Shown: positions 43,378-51,356 of the stretch, piece by piece
Numbering within the stretch: position 1 is the first letter of the stretch
Layout of the letters: every line of letters starts with the position of its first letter
Source: Bordetella trematum
GTDB lineage: Bacteria > Pseudomonadota > Gammaproteobacteria > Burkholderiales > Burkholderiaceae_B
Assembly: GCF_900078335.1 (NCBI RefSeq)
Contig: NZ_FKBR01000033.1
Span: 186,195-250,194, forward strand
Direction: 5' to 3'
Length of the DNA stretch: 64,000 nt
The notes under the pieces: model-generated
What the model saw: only the letters and a program-made list of their open reading frames with translations
Databases searched by the model: none
What the model was told of the DNA's origin: nothing
Made by a program: the position numbers and the translations under genes

Positions 43378-43482
43378 GCGCTCGACTGCCGGGGCGTATC
43401 CCAAGGTTATGATGATCGAGGCGCGAGGGTCGGTCTGCGTCCCGCGCGTCCCCCGCCTTGATCAAGTCACCCGGAGCCCCGC

Positions 43483-44139
43483 ATGCCCAAGATCACCATC
43501 GATTTCGTTTCCGACGTTGCCTGCCCCTGGTGCGCGGTCGGCCTGGGCGGGCTGCTGGCCGCGATGCAGCGCACGCAGGGTGAGGCCGATGTGGCGCTGC
43601 GCATGCGCCCTTTCGAGCTCAATCCGGACATGCCGGCGGGCGGCCGCAATACGCTGGAACGGCTGATGGAAAAGTACGGCCTCACCCGTGAGCAGGTGCT
43701 GGCCAACCGCGAGACCATCCTCGAACGTGCCGCTGCCGTGGCGATGCCCATGGGCAAGGTCGACGCGCAGCGCTCGTACAACACCTTCGATGCGCATCGT
43801 CTGTTGCAGTGGGCAGGGGAACTCGGTCAGGCCGAGCAGATCGCGCTCAAGCGTGCGCTTTTGCAGACTTACCACGAAGCCAATCTGGATACGGCGGATC
43901 CCGAGGTGCTGGCGCAGGCTGCCGCACAGGCCGGGCTGGACGCCGGACAGGCGCGCGAGGTACTGGCCAGCGGCCGTTATGCCGACGAGGTGCGCGCCGA
44001 GCAGGCCGTCTGGCGCGAGCGCGGCATCACCTCGGTGCCATCGGTGGTGCTCAATGGCAAATACCTGATCTCCGGCGGCCAGCCGCCGGAGGTGTTCGAG
44101 CAGGCGCTGCGCCAGCTGGCGCAGCAGGCCGAAGGCTGA
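43483..44139 (+). CDS. DsbA-family oxidoreductase, FrnE type
   Basis: A 218-aa cytosolic thioredoxin-fold protein with the active site CPWC (about residues 14-17), a helical insertion, and the cis-proline loop TSVPSVVLNG near residue 185. FrnE-like members act as disulphide isomerases or chaperones in oxidative stress, or as polyketide-type isomerases. There is no signal peptide. It is convergent with the aspartoacylase-like gene. Confidence 0.9.
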   Translation: MPKITIDFVSDVACPWCAVGLGGLLAAMQRTQGEADVALRMRPFELNPDMPAGGRNTLERLMEKYGLTREQVLANRETILERAAAVAMPMGKVDAQRSYNTFDAHRLLQWAGELGQAEQIALKRALLQTYHEANLDTADPEVLAQAAAQAGLDAGQAREVLASGRYADEVRAEQAVWRERGITSVPSVVLNGKYLISGGQPPEVFEQALRQLAQQAEG

Positions 44140-44167
44140 GCGCCGGCCCGCAGAGCGGGCTGGCGCT
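44139..44167. terminator. Hairpin between convergent genes
   Basis: AGCGCCGGCCCGC pairs with GCGGGCTGGCGCT (one G-U-type mismatch) across a 3-nt loop. It starts at the last base of the FrnE-type stop codon and ends just before the aspartoacylase stop. It lacks a T tract. Confidence 0.45.
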
Positions 44168-45115
44168 TCAGACGGGCAGCGTCAGGTAGACCGCTTCGCG
44201 CCCCACGATCGGCTGGCGCGTCGGCATGAAGATGGTGCAGTTGTCGCAAGGGGCGATGATGTCCTCATCGCCATTGCGCGCGATCCGCTCGCCCTTGTGG
44301 AAGGTTTCGAAACCCACCAGCGGGCGGGTGAACCAGAAGCTCTCCGACTTCACCAGGTGGATTTCCAGCAGGCGGAAGCGCTGCGGCTCGGGCGGATGCT
44401 GCAGGCTTTCGGGCGCCTCGATCAGCCCCAGGTGCCCCAGAAAACGCAAGCTGGTGTCGATCGCCAGTTCGCTGGCCGAGCGGGCGAAGTGCTGGCCGCA
44501 CTCGACCACCAGAGAACCCAGGCTGCTGGAGTCGGCCCGGCCGTGGCGGTCATGGCCGATCACGGGCGAACCCGGGCCTTTGCCTGGAGGCATGAGCAGG
44601 TGCACGGCGGGCGCGCCTACGGCGGTGGCCAGCGCCACGTTGCGGGGCAGGTCGTAATACACCCAGAAAGGCGGCACCGCCTGGCTGGTCGAATGGATGT
44701 CCAGCACATAGTCGGCGTCGGCGACGACGTGGCGCAGCTCGCGGGCGCGGCGCAGTTCGGGGCTGTCCTCGGCGCCGTCGAGCATCTCCGGCGACCAGAT
44801 CCGGTTCAGGTTGTGCACCAGTTGGCGATTCTCGTAGGGGCGCGCCGGATCGAACGCCTCGTAGGCCTGCACGTTGGCGAAGCTGACGGTCAAGGTGCCG
44901 TGCAGCGGCCGCAGGCCCTGCTCCAGGATATGTACCGCGGCGGCCATGCCGCAGATTTCGTTGCCGTGGGTCAGGGCGTTGATGAGCACATGCGGGCCAG
45001 GCTGGCCTGACTCGAAACGGTGCACATAGTCGATGCCGGTATTGCCCTGCCGGTAGGCGGTGATATCGCGAGGCAGGACTTCCAGGGGCGGTTCTTCTGA
45101 CACGAAGGTGGACAT
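44168..45115 (-). CDS. Succinylglutamate desuccinylase/aspartoacylase-family zinc hydrolase
   Basis: A 315-aa M14-like deacylase. The zinc ligands are in THGNEICG (HxxE) and DIHSTSQ (His); a late VVECGQHF carries the probable general-acid glutamate. The family removes acyl groups from N-acyl amino acids. The start at 45115 matches the family N terminus; longer in-frame sequence overlaps the promoter of the divergent universal-stress gene. The substrate is unknown. Confidence 0.85.
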   Translation of the reverse strand: MSTFVSEEPPLEVLPRDITAYRQGNTGIDYVHRFESGQPGPHVLINALTHGNEICGMAAAVHILEQGLRPLHGTLTVSFANVQAYEAFDPARPYENRQLVHNLNRIWSPEMLDGAEDSPELRRARELRHVVADADYVLDIHSTSQAVPPFWVYYDLPRNVALATAVGAPAVHLLMPPGKGPGSPVIGHDRHGRADSSSLGSLVVECGQHFARSASELAIDTSLRFLGHLGLIEAPESLQHPPEPQRFRLLEIHLVKSESFWFTRPLVGFETFHKGERIARNGDEDIIAPCDNCTIFMPTRQPIVGREAVYLTLPV

Positions 45116-45327
45116 GGCGACGCCTGAAAAGGGACACGATTCAGGATAGCGCGCGTTTGACGCCCCGGAATTCAGGGTTTCCCTGGATGGATCCGGCGCC
45201 CGAGGGCTGTTGTGGGAAAAGGTTTGTCCTGTGACTTGATCGGGCGCAAGATACGCTGACGTCAGTCGCGTTACCGTTTGGCTCCCCGGGCGCGGGCCCG
45301 CCACCTTTCCGATCTGAGGTTGCCCCC

Positions 45328-45765
45328 ATGTATTCACACATCCTGATCCCCACCGATGGCTCCGAACTGGCCGAGCGCGCGGTCGAGCGCGGCCTGGGCC
45401 TGGCGCGCAAGCTGGGTGCGCGCGTCACTCTGATCCGCGTGGTGCAACCGCTGCAGCCGCCGGCTGGCGAGTCGGTGCAGCTGCGCGCCACGCTGCAGGA
45501 ATACGAGCGCGCCGAGCATACCCAGATTGAACAATGGATGTCCGAGGCAGCCGAGCGCGCCAAGGACAGCGGCCTGGCGTGCGAAGCTGTGACGGCCGTC
45601 AGCGTGCTGCCGCATGAGGCCATCGTCAAGGCCGCGGTCGAGCGCGGCTGCGATCTGATCGTGATCGCCTCGCACGGGCGCAGCGGCCTGTCGGCCTTGT
45701 TGCTGGGCAGCGTCACACAGAAGGTGCTGACCCACTCCGAGCTGCCTGTGCTGGTGTATCGCTAG
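45328..45765 (+). CDS. Universal stress protein, UspA family
   Basis: A 145-aa single-domain protein. The N terminus ILIPTDGSELAERAV and the ATP-binding motif GRSGLSALLLGSVTQKVL (G-2x-G-9x-G-S/T, about 120-137) mark an ATP-binding UspA. Such proteins are induced by starvation and stress. It is monocistronic and divergent from the aspartoacylase-like gene. Confidence 0.93.
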   Translation: MYSHILIPTDGSELAERAVERGLGLARKLGARVTLIRVVQPLQPPAGESVQLRATLQEYERAEHTQIEQWMSEAAERAKDSGLACEAVTAVSVLPHEAIVKAAVERGCDLIVIASHGRSGLSALLLGSVTQKVLTHSELPVLVYR

Positions 45766-45785
45766 GCCTCAGGGGCCGGCGCGGT

Positions 45786-46151
45786 TCAGCCGGTATGGCT
45801 GATGAAGTAGACCTTCTTGACGAAGTGATCGACTTCCCAATGGCCCTTGAAGCCTTCCGGCATGATGAACGGATCGCCCGGCTTGAGCTCGTGCACGGTG
45901 CCGTCCGGATCGACCAGCCGCGCCTGGCCTTCCAGGATGTAGCCGAACTCGACATAGCCGGTCGTATCCGAGCGGAACTTGCCGGCCGTGCTTTCCCAGA
46001 CGCCGGATAGCATCCGGCCTGCGTTCGCCTCGAAGGCGTTGACGCTGCGGAATTGCGTATCGCCTTCGATCGGGCGGCGCGGCTGGCTGATTTCTGGATT
46101 TTGCAGGGGGCCGGTCGGGATACGGACCAGGCCGGGCAGAGCGTCGGACAT
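45786..46151 (-). CDS. Small cupin protein (DUF861/EutQ-like)
   Basis: A 121-aa single cupin barrel: GYVEFGYILEGQARLVDPDG (motif 1) and PGDPFIMPEGFKGHWEV (motif 2). The usual metal histidines of motif 1 are not evident (GYILEG), as in many cupin_3 proteins. It is convergent with the universal-stress gene. No specific function can be given. Confidence 0.82.
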   Translation of the reverse strand: MSDALPGLVRIPTGPLQNPEISQPRRPIEGDTQFRSVNAFEANAGRMLSGVWESTAGKFRSDTTGYVEFGYILEGQARLVDPDGTVHELKPGDPFIMPEGFKGHWEVDHFVKKVYFISHTG

Positions 46152-46235
46152 CGATGTAGCCTCAGGTAGGGCCGACAGACCGGCCCGGGCCGCCGATCGT
46201 AGCCGTAGCCGGCCCGGCCGGGCAAGCGCTCGCGC

Positions 46236-47009
46236 TCAGGGCTGTGGCACGCGCAGGCCGGGCGGCAGGTTGGCGCGCACTAGGCGTCCGGCGATGGACT
46301 CCATCATGGGCAGCGCAGGCAGTTCATCGCCCGGCCCGAACCAGCGCGCATCGCTCAACTCGTCTTCCTGGATGCACAGTTCGCCGCCGGCATAGTCGGC
46401 CGTGAAAGCCACCATCAAAGAGTGCGGGAAGGGCCAGGACTGGCTGCCGAAATACTGCAGGTTCTGCAGCCGCAGCCCCACCTCCTCGGCGACCTCGCGG
46501 TGCACGGCCTCCTCGATGCTCTCGCCGGCCTCGACGAAGCCGGCCAGCGCGGTATAGCGCGCGGTGGCGTAGCGGGTATGGCGCGCCAGCAGGATGTGCT
46601 GGCCACGACGTACCAGCACCATCATGGCCGGCGAGATGCGCGGATAGGCGTGCAGGCCGCAGTTCGGGCATTGCAGGCAGAGTTCGCGGGCCGAATGCTG
46701 CATCGGTGTAGCGCAGGCGCCGCAATAACGATGAGTGCGGACCCACTCGGCAATCTGGAAGGCGCGCCCGGCCAGCGCCGCCTGTTCGCCCAACTGCCCG
46801 AGCAGGGCGCGCAGCTTCAGAAAGGCATACCCGGCCGGCGGTTCGACATCGCGCGCGATCTGGATGCTGCGATGCTGAGGTTCGCGTTGAAACCACAACG
46901 GCTGCATGCTCTCGATGCGGATGCCCAGCAGGTGACAGATAGTGGCGTCCGGCAGTTCTAGGGTGGTTTCGCGGATCAGCAGCTCATCGCCGCGGAAAAT
47001 GAAGTTCAC
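46236..47009 (-). CDS. nudC: NADH pyrophosphatase (NAD diphosphatase)
   Basis: A 257-aa NudC protein. The zinc ribbon is CGACATPM...CLQCPNC (about 99-118). The Nudix box is GFVEAGESIEEAVHREVAEEVG (about 158-179), and the NudC signature SQSWPFPHSLM follows. It cleaves NAD(H) to NMN(H) and AMP and removes NAD caps from RNA. It fits the NAD theme of the next 4 kb (NadQ-like regulator, nadC). The length is normal. Confidence 0.95.
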   Translation of the reverse strand: MNFIFRGDELLIRETTLELPDATICHLLGIRIESMQPLWFQREPQHRSIQIARDVEPPAGYAFLKLRALLGQLGEQAALAGRAFQIAEWVRTHRYCGACATPMQHSARELCLQCPNCGLHAYPRISPAMMVLVRRGQHILLARHTRYATARYTALAGFVEAGESIEEAVHREVAEEVGLRLQNLQYFGSQSWPFPHSLMVAFTADYAGGELCIQEDELSDARWFGPGDELPALPMMESIAGRLVRANLPPGLRVPQP

Positions 47010-47474
47010 GCTGGCCTTCCTGGTCGGGGCGGGAGAAGGCTGTCAGTCTAGCGTTTTTGCCTGTCTGCAGCCTGTGCGGCGACAGCCAGGGATGGCGCTT
47101 TTGAATCAAAATGAAATAAAATTCCTCAATTGTTGCAATCCTGTCGAGAATGTTTTTCCTGGCTTTGCCGTGTCTGGCAGGCTGGCCGGCAGCGCGAATC
47201 AATCACACTCATTGCCGTTTTGTGTACTTTTCTTGCGTTTTCGCAGAGCGTGCCGTGCCTGCTTGTGTGTATACCTGGGGAAACAATAATTTTCGATTCA
47301 TTCCTGCCTGCTCGCCTGCTGAGGGGCCGGTCGGAATGCCGACGCGCAGGTGCAAAATGAGGCAGGGTGGCATGGCGATCTTTTTCACGATTCACGGCAA
47401 TCTCTTGCGTCAGCCAGAGCGTTCAGGTCCGGCGCCGGGCGCGGATATTGCCGGCAAACAGCAGGGAGGTTGCC
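47010..47474. promoter_or_regulatory. 465-bp AT-rich intergenic region
   Basis: There is no credible gene. The base composition is distinctly AT-richer than its surroundings, especially 47095-47310. It carries the divergent promoters of nudC and of the winged-helix regulator. A possible promoter for the latter is TTGTGT (47263-47268) and AATAAT (47285-47290), with a 16-bp spacer. Confidence 0.45.
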
Positions 47475-48290
47475 ATGCGTGCCTCGTTTGATGCCTATGC
47501 GCACGTGCCCGAAAGCGTGGCGGAAGGATTGGGCCCGGGCGTGCTGTTGTTGTCGGCCGATCCCGGCCAGGGGTTTGCGCTGTCGCAGGCGCTGGTGGCT
47601 TCCGGCTTCATGGTCAGCCGCTGCCAGACTCTGCCGGCCATGTACGAGCTGCAGGCTTGCGCACGCTATGGCTTTGCCATTCTGCACGCGAGCCAGAACG
47701 AAGTGCTGGCGGCCGCGGCGCGTTTGCGCACCTTGTCGCCGGGCGTGGGCATCGTGGCCCTGACGGCACCGCTGTCGGCCGAAGCGCGGGTGCAGCTGCT
47801 GCTGTGCGGCGTCGATAACTGTCTCGAAGAACACGCCAGCCATGAGGAAATCGCCGCCGTGCTGCAGGCGCTGGCGCGCCGCGGCATGGCCCAGGCTGCG
47901 CCGGCGCGCGCGCTGTCCATGCTGGCTGACGGTATCCAGGCAGCCACCCCGGCCGGGGCGGCTGCCCCTTCCGAGGCGGTCGGCCTGGAGCGGGGCTGGC
48001 GTCTGCTTGAAGACGGCTGGGTGCTTGCCAGCCCCGATGATGCCCGCCTGACCCTGACCGGCACCGAGCGCGCCTTGTTGCAGGCACTGGTGCAGGCGCC
48101 CACCCAGCGCCTGAGCCGGGAAGACCTGCTCGAGGTGGTCGATGTGCGTCCCGGGCGTGCCGAGCGCAGTCGCCTGCGCTATGTCGATGTCCTGATCTGC
48201 CGCCTGCGTCGCAAGGCCACCCAGCGCCAGTTGCGCCTGCCCATCCGGGCGGTGCATGGCTGGGGTTACATGTTCAGCGGCGGCGAGTAA
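47475..48290 (+). CDS. Winged-helix regulator with pseudo-receiver domain
   Basis: A 271-aa OmpR-type protein. Residues 20-135 have the receiver fold (VLLLSADPGQGFALSQAL, IVALTAPLS), but the position of the phosphoacceptor aspartate reads FAILHAS, and no conserved lysine is seen near NCLEEHAS, so normal phosphorylation is not expected. Residues about 175-268 are an OmpR winged helix (LTGTERALLQALVQAP, then RYVDVLICRLRRK and AVHGWGYMF). No histidine kinase is nearby. GGGAGG precedes ATG 47475. The targets are unknown. Confidence 0.82.
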   Translation: MRASFDAYAHVPESVAEGLGPGVLLLSADPGQGFALSQALVASGFMVSRCQTLPAMYELQACARYGFAILHASQNEVLAAAARLRTLSPGVGIVALTAPLSAEARVQLLLCGVDNCLEEHASHEEIAAVLQALARRGMAQAAPARALSMLADGIQAATPAGAAAPSEAVGLERGWRLLEDGWVLASPDDARLTLTGTERALLQALVQAPTQRLSREDLLEVVDVRPGRAERSRLRYVDVLICRLRRKATQRQLRLPIRAVHGWGYMFSGGE

Positions 48291-48357
48291 GCGACCGCCC
48301 GGCGACGATCAGGCACGGCTCTATAATCGGTGACGGTCTCATTGCGGATGTGTCGCA

Positions 48358-49284
48358 ATGGCCGTGTTTTCCGGGGCTGCCTTGACTCATTCTTCCGATC
48401 GTTCGCTTTCCGCCGAACTCGTGGCGGTGCTCGTTGCGGTGACGGCGGGTCAGCCGCGCGTGCTGACGACCGACTGTGGCCAGATGCTGCCGGCCGGCCC
48501 CTTTGAGCTGAGCCACCGCTCGTTGCAGGCCGGTTTGCGTGCCTGGGTCGAGATGCAGACCCATCACCCCCTGGGCTATGTCGAGCAGCTCTACACCTTT
48601 GCCGACCGCGATCGCTCCAACGAGGCGGGCGCGCGGGTCATCTCGGTCAGTTATCTGGGACTCACGCGCGAGGCGGGCGCCACCGGGGTGGCGCAGGTCG
48701 GCTGGCAGGACTGGTATCACTATTTCCCCTGGGAAGACTGGCGGGGCGGCATGCCTGCCATGCTGGCCGGCATCGAGTCGCAGCTGCGTCAGTGGGCGGG
48801 GGCGGATCCTGCCCTGCGCGCCCAGCGCCGCCAGCGCCTGGCCTACAGCTTCGGCCTGGATGGGGCCCCCTGGAACGAAGACATGGTGTTGCAACGCTAC
48901 GAGCTGCTCTACGAGGCGGGCCTGGTGCCGGAGGCCGGCGGGCAGTTGCCCGGCCAGTTCATGCGCCATGATCACCGGCGCATCCTGGCCACGGGCATTG
49001 CGCGTCTGCGTGCCAAGATCAAATACCGGCCGGTGGTGTTCGAGCTGATGCCGGCCGAATTTACCTTGCTGCAACTGCAGACCGCCGTCGAGGCGCTGGC
49101 CGGGCGCGGGCTGCACAAGCAGAATTTCCGCCGCATGATGGAGCAGCAGGATCTGGTCGAAGAGACCGGCGGCATGGCGAGCGGCTCGGCTGGCCGCCCG
49201 GCCAAGCTGTTTCGCTTTCGCAGCGACGTCATGCTCGAACGTGCGATTTCCGGCAGCAAGCTGCCTCTGGCGCGCCAGTTCTGA
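48358..49284 (+). CDS. nadQ: NadQ-like (Nudix-related) repressor of NAD biosynthesis
   Basis: A 308-aa protein with a Nudix-like N-terminal domain (ELVAVLVAVTAGQPRVL, LGYVEQLYTFADRDR) in which the catalytic REUxEE box is not present, so it should bind rather than hydrolyse its ligand. The C-terminal winged helix covers about 225-290 (LMPAEFTLLQLQTAVEALAGRGLHKQNFRRMM). This layout is that of NrtR/NadQ regulators, which sense NAD-related nucleotides. It lies directly upstream of nadC, with palindromic operators in the 97-bp gap, so it most likely represses nadC. Confidence 0.8.
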   Translation: MAVFSGAALTHSSDRSLSAELVAVLVAVTAGQPRVLTTDCGQMLPAGPFELSHRSLQAGLRAWVEMQTHHPLGYVEQLYTFADRDRSNEAGARVISVSYLGLTREAGATGVAQVGWQDWYHYFPWEDWRGGMPAMLAGIESQLRQWAGADPALRAQRRQRLAYSFGLDGAPWNEDMVLQRYELLYEAGLVPEAGGQLPGQFMRHDHRRILATGIARLRAKIKYRPVVFELMPAEFTLLQLQTAVEALAGRGLHKQNFRRMMEQQDLVEETGGMASGSAGRPAKLFRFRSDVMLERAISGSKLPLARQF

Positions 49285-49306
49285 GCCTCGCCTGCGGCTG
49301 GCGTGC

Positions 49307-49336
49307 TTGACATACACTTATGCTCAGGTTTAGCAT
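49307..49336 (+). promoter_or_regulatory. nadC promoter
   Basis: A perfect -35 TTGACA (49307-49312), an 18-bp spacer and TAGCAT (49331-49336) as -10. The -10 is inside the first palindrome, so a bound repressor would block RNA polymerase. Confidence 0.55.
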
Positions 49337-49338
49337 AA
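49318..49338. promoter_or_regulatory. Operator 1, palindrome TTATGCT-N7-AGCATAA
   Basis: A perfect 7-bp inverted repeat with a 7-bp centre, overlapping the nadC promoter spacer and -10. It shares the half-site TATGCTCA/TGAGCATA with operator 2. It is the likely NadQ site. Confidence 0.55.
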
Positions 49339-49371
49339 ATAAACGCGCAACCGCTTTTTTTTATCTTCATA

Positions 49372-49390
49372 TATACTCAAAATGAGCATA
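49372..49390. promoter_or_regulatory. Operator 2, palindrome TATACTCA-AAA-TGAGCATA
   Basis: 8-bp arms with one mismatch around an AAA centre. It covers the nadC start codon at 49382, so protein bound here would block elongation and, in the RNA, the start site. Confidence 0.5.
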
Positions 49391-50272
49391 AATATCATCA
49401 GCCCGACTCGCGCCCCGGAGACGGCGCAGGTCGTGCCGGCCCTGCCGCAGGTCATGCTGGAGCCGCTTGTCCGTGCCACCCTGCTCGAAGATCTGGGCCG
49501 TGCCGGGGATCTCACTACCGATGCCATCGTGCCTGCCGAGGCGCGGGGGCAGACCCGGCTGGTGGCGCGCCAGGCTGGCGTGCTGGCAGGGCTGGACCTG
49601 GCCCGCCTGGCGTTTCGCCTGATCGATCCCGAGATCCGCTTTCACGCCTTGCTGGCCGATGGCGCGCGCCTGGAGCCTGGCGCCGAGATCGCCCGCATCG
49701 ATGGCCCCGCACGCGGCATGCTGACCGCCGAACGCACGGCCCTGAATTTCCTGGGCCATCTGAGCGGCGTGGCCACCGCCACGGCCTCGATCGCCGATGC
49801 CATCGCGCACACCCGCTGCAAGGTCACCTGCACCCGCAAGACCATGCCGGGGCTGCGTGCGGTGCAGAAATACGCGGTGCGCGTCGGCGGGGGCAGCAAC
49901 CACCGCTTCGGCCTGGATGATGCCGTGCTCATCAAGGACAACCACGTGGCCCTGGCCGGCGGCGTGGCCCAGGCGCTGACGCTGGCTCGCGCGCACATCG
50001 GCCACATGGTGAAGATCGAACTCGAGGTCGATACCCTGGCCCAGCTCGATGAAGCCCTGCAAGCCGGCGTCGATGTGCTGCTGTTGGACAACATGGACAA
50101 CGACACCCTGCGTGAAGCCGTGCGCCGCGTGGCGGGCCGTGCCATTACCGAGGCTTCGGGCCGCATCACGCCCGAGACGGCGCCGGCCATTGCCGAAACC
50201 GGCGTGGACCTGATGGCCATCGGCTGGTTGACCCACAGCGCCCGCGTCCTGGACATCGGTCTGGACAGCTGA
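49382..50272 (+). CDS. nadC: Quinolinate phosphoribosyltransferase (carboxylating)
   Basis: A 296-aa enzyme that makes nicotinate mononucleotide from quinolinate and PRPP. The NadC motifs are [24 protein letters not shown]-type [46 protein letters not shown] (about 150-179) and LLDNMDN. The first ATG has no ribosome-binding site and lies in operator 2; ATG 49454 would give 272 aa but lose family N-terminal sequence. nadA and nadB, often next to it, are absent here. Confidence 0.93.
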   Translation: MSINIISPTRAPETAQVVPALPQVMLEPLVRATLLEDLGRAGDLTTDAIVPAEARGQTRLVARQAGVLAGLDLARLAFRLIDPEIRFHALLADGARLEPGAEIARIDGPARGMLTAERTALNFLGHLSGVATATASIADAIAHTRCKVTCTRKTMPGLRAVQKYAVRVGGGSNHRFGLDDAVLIKDNHVALAGGVAQALTLARAHIGHMVKIELEVDTLAQLDEALQAGVDVLLLDNMDNDTLREAVRRVAGRAITEASGRITPETAPAIAETGVDLMAIGWLTHSARVLDIGLDS

Positions 50273-50279
50273 TCCCGCG

Positions 50280-50303
50280 GGGCCTGCCCGGCGAGGCAGG
50301 CCC
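50280..50303 (+). other. Hairpin downstream of nadC
   Basis: GGGCCTGCC and its exact complement flank a 6-nt loop 8 bp after the nadC stop. There is no T tract, so it may only attenuate read-through into the Bug gene. Confidence 0.35.
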
Positions 50304-50384
50304 TGTCTACCTGAACCTGCGCTTCACACTGCCCTGGCGGGCCGGTGGGGCGGCCTGCATCCTCACGCAACGGAACTCACCACC

Positions 50385-51344
50385 ATGCGACGTTTGATCT
50401 TCAGTCTTTTTGCGATGCTGGCCTTGGCCGGCTCCGCGCTGGCCGAAGCCCCCTTTCCCTCCCGGCCCATCACCATCATCGTGACTTTCCCGCCGGGCGG
50501 CGGCACGGATCTGCTGGCCCGCAAGCTGGGGGCGGTGATGCAGCAGAAGCTGGGACAAAGCGTGGTGGTGGAGAACCGCCCGGGCGCCAGCGGCAACATC
50601 GGCGCGCGAGCGGTGGCCGAGGCCCGGCCGGATGGCCATACGCTGTTGATGGTCAACAGCTCCTTTGCCATCAACCCGGGGGTCTTCCAACATCTGGAGT
50701 TTTCGCCCGAACGGGATTTCGCCGCCGTGATCAACGTGGCCTTCGTGCCTTCGGTGATCATCACGCCGCCCGGTTCGCCGTTGGAATCGCTGCCCCAGGC
50801 CCTGCGGCTGGGGCTGCGCGAAGATCCGGTGCCTTACGCCACCTGCGGCAACGGCACGCCCCAACACCTGGCCGGGGAACGCCTGCGCCAGCTGAGTAGC
50901 TCGGCCTTGCAGCAGGTGCCGTACCGGGGTTGCGGCCCGGCCCTCACGGACGTGCTTTCCGGACAGGTCCCCATGGGCATCGTGACGGCCTCGAGTGCGG
51001 CGCCTTTCATCCGCTCGGGGAAACTGCGCGCCCTGGCCGTCACCTCGGCGCAGCGCTCGCCCCTCATGCCTGATGTTCCGACCGTGGCCGAGCAGGGCTG
51101 GCCGGAATACGAACTGGATCAATGGCATGGCCTGCTCGCGCCCGCGGGCACGCCGCCGGCGGTGATCGGGCTGCTCAATCGCACCCTGGTGGCCATCATG
51201 GCGGACCCGGGCATGCGCGCCGAATTGCAGGCCCTGGGGTTCAACCCGGTGAGCAGCAGCCCGCAGGCGTTCCAGCAACTGGTGCTGGACGACATCGAGC
51301 GGTTTCGCGCCCTGACGGCCAGCATCGGTCTGCGCGCCGATTGA
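50385..51344 (+). CDS. Bug-family periplasmic receptor beside nadC
   Basis: A 319-aa exported receptor. The signal peptide is residues 1-20 (MRRLIFSLFAMLALAGSALA). Bug motifs are FPSRPITIIVTFPPGGGTD, VENRPGASGNIG and YATCGNGTPQHLAGE. No TctA/TctB permease is near. It lies 112 bp downstream of nadC; Bordetella Bug27 is known to bind nicotinate-type ligands, so this one may take up quinolinate or nicotinate. That link is inference from position. Confidence 0.9.
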   Translation: MRRLIFSLFAMLALAGSALAEAPFPSRPITIIVTFPPGGGTDLLARKLGAVMQQKLGQSVVVENRPGASGNIGARAVAEARPDGHTLLMVNSSFAINPGVFQHLEFSPERDFAAVINVAFVPSVIITPPGSPLESLPQALRLGLREDPVPYATCGNGTPQHLAGERLRQLSSSALQQVPYRGCGPALTDVLSGQVPMGIVTASSAAPFIRSGKLRALAVTSAQRSPLMPDVPTVAEQGWPEYELDQWHGLLAPAGTPPAVIGLLNRTLVAIMADPGMRAELQALGFNPVSSSPQAFQQLVLDDIERFRALTASIGLRAD

Positions 51345-51356
51345 GCGGCACGCAGA

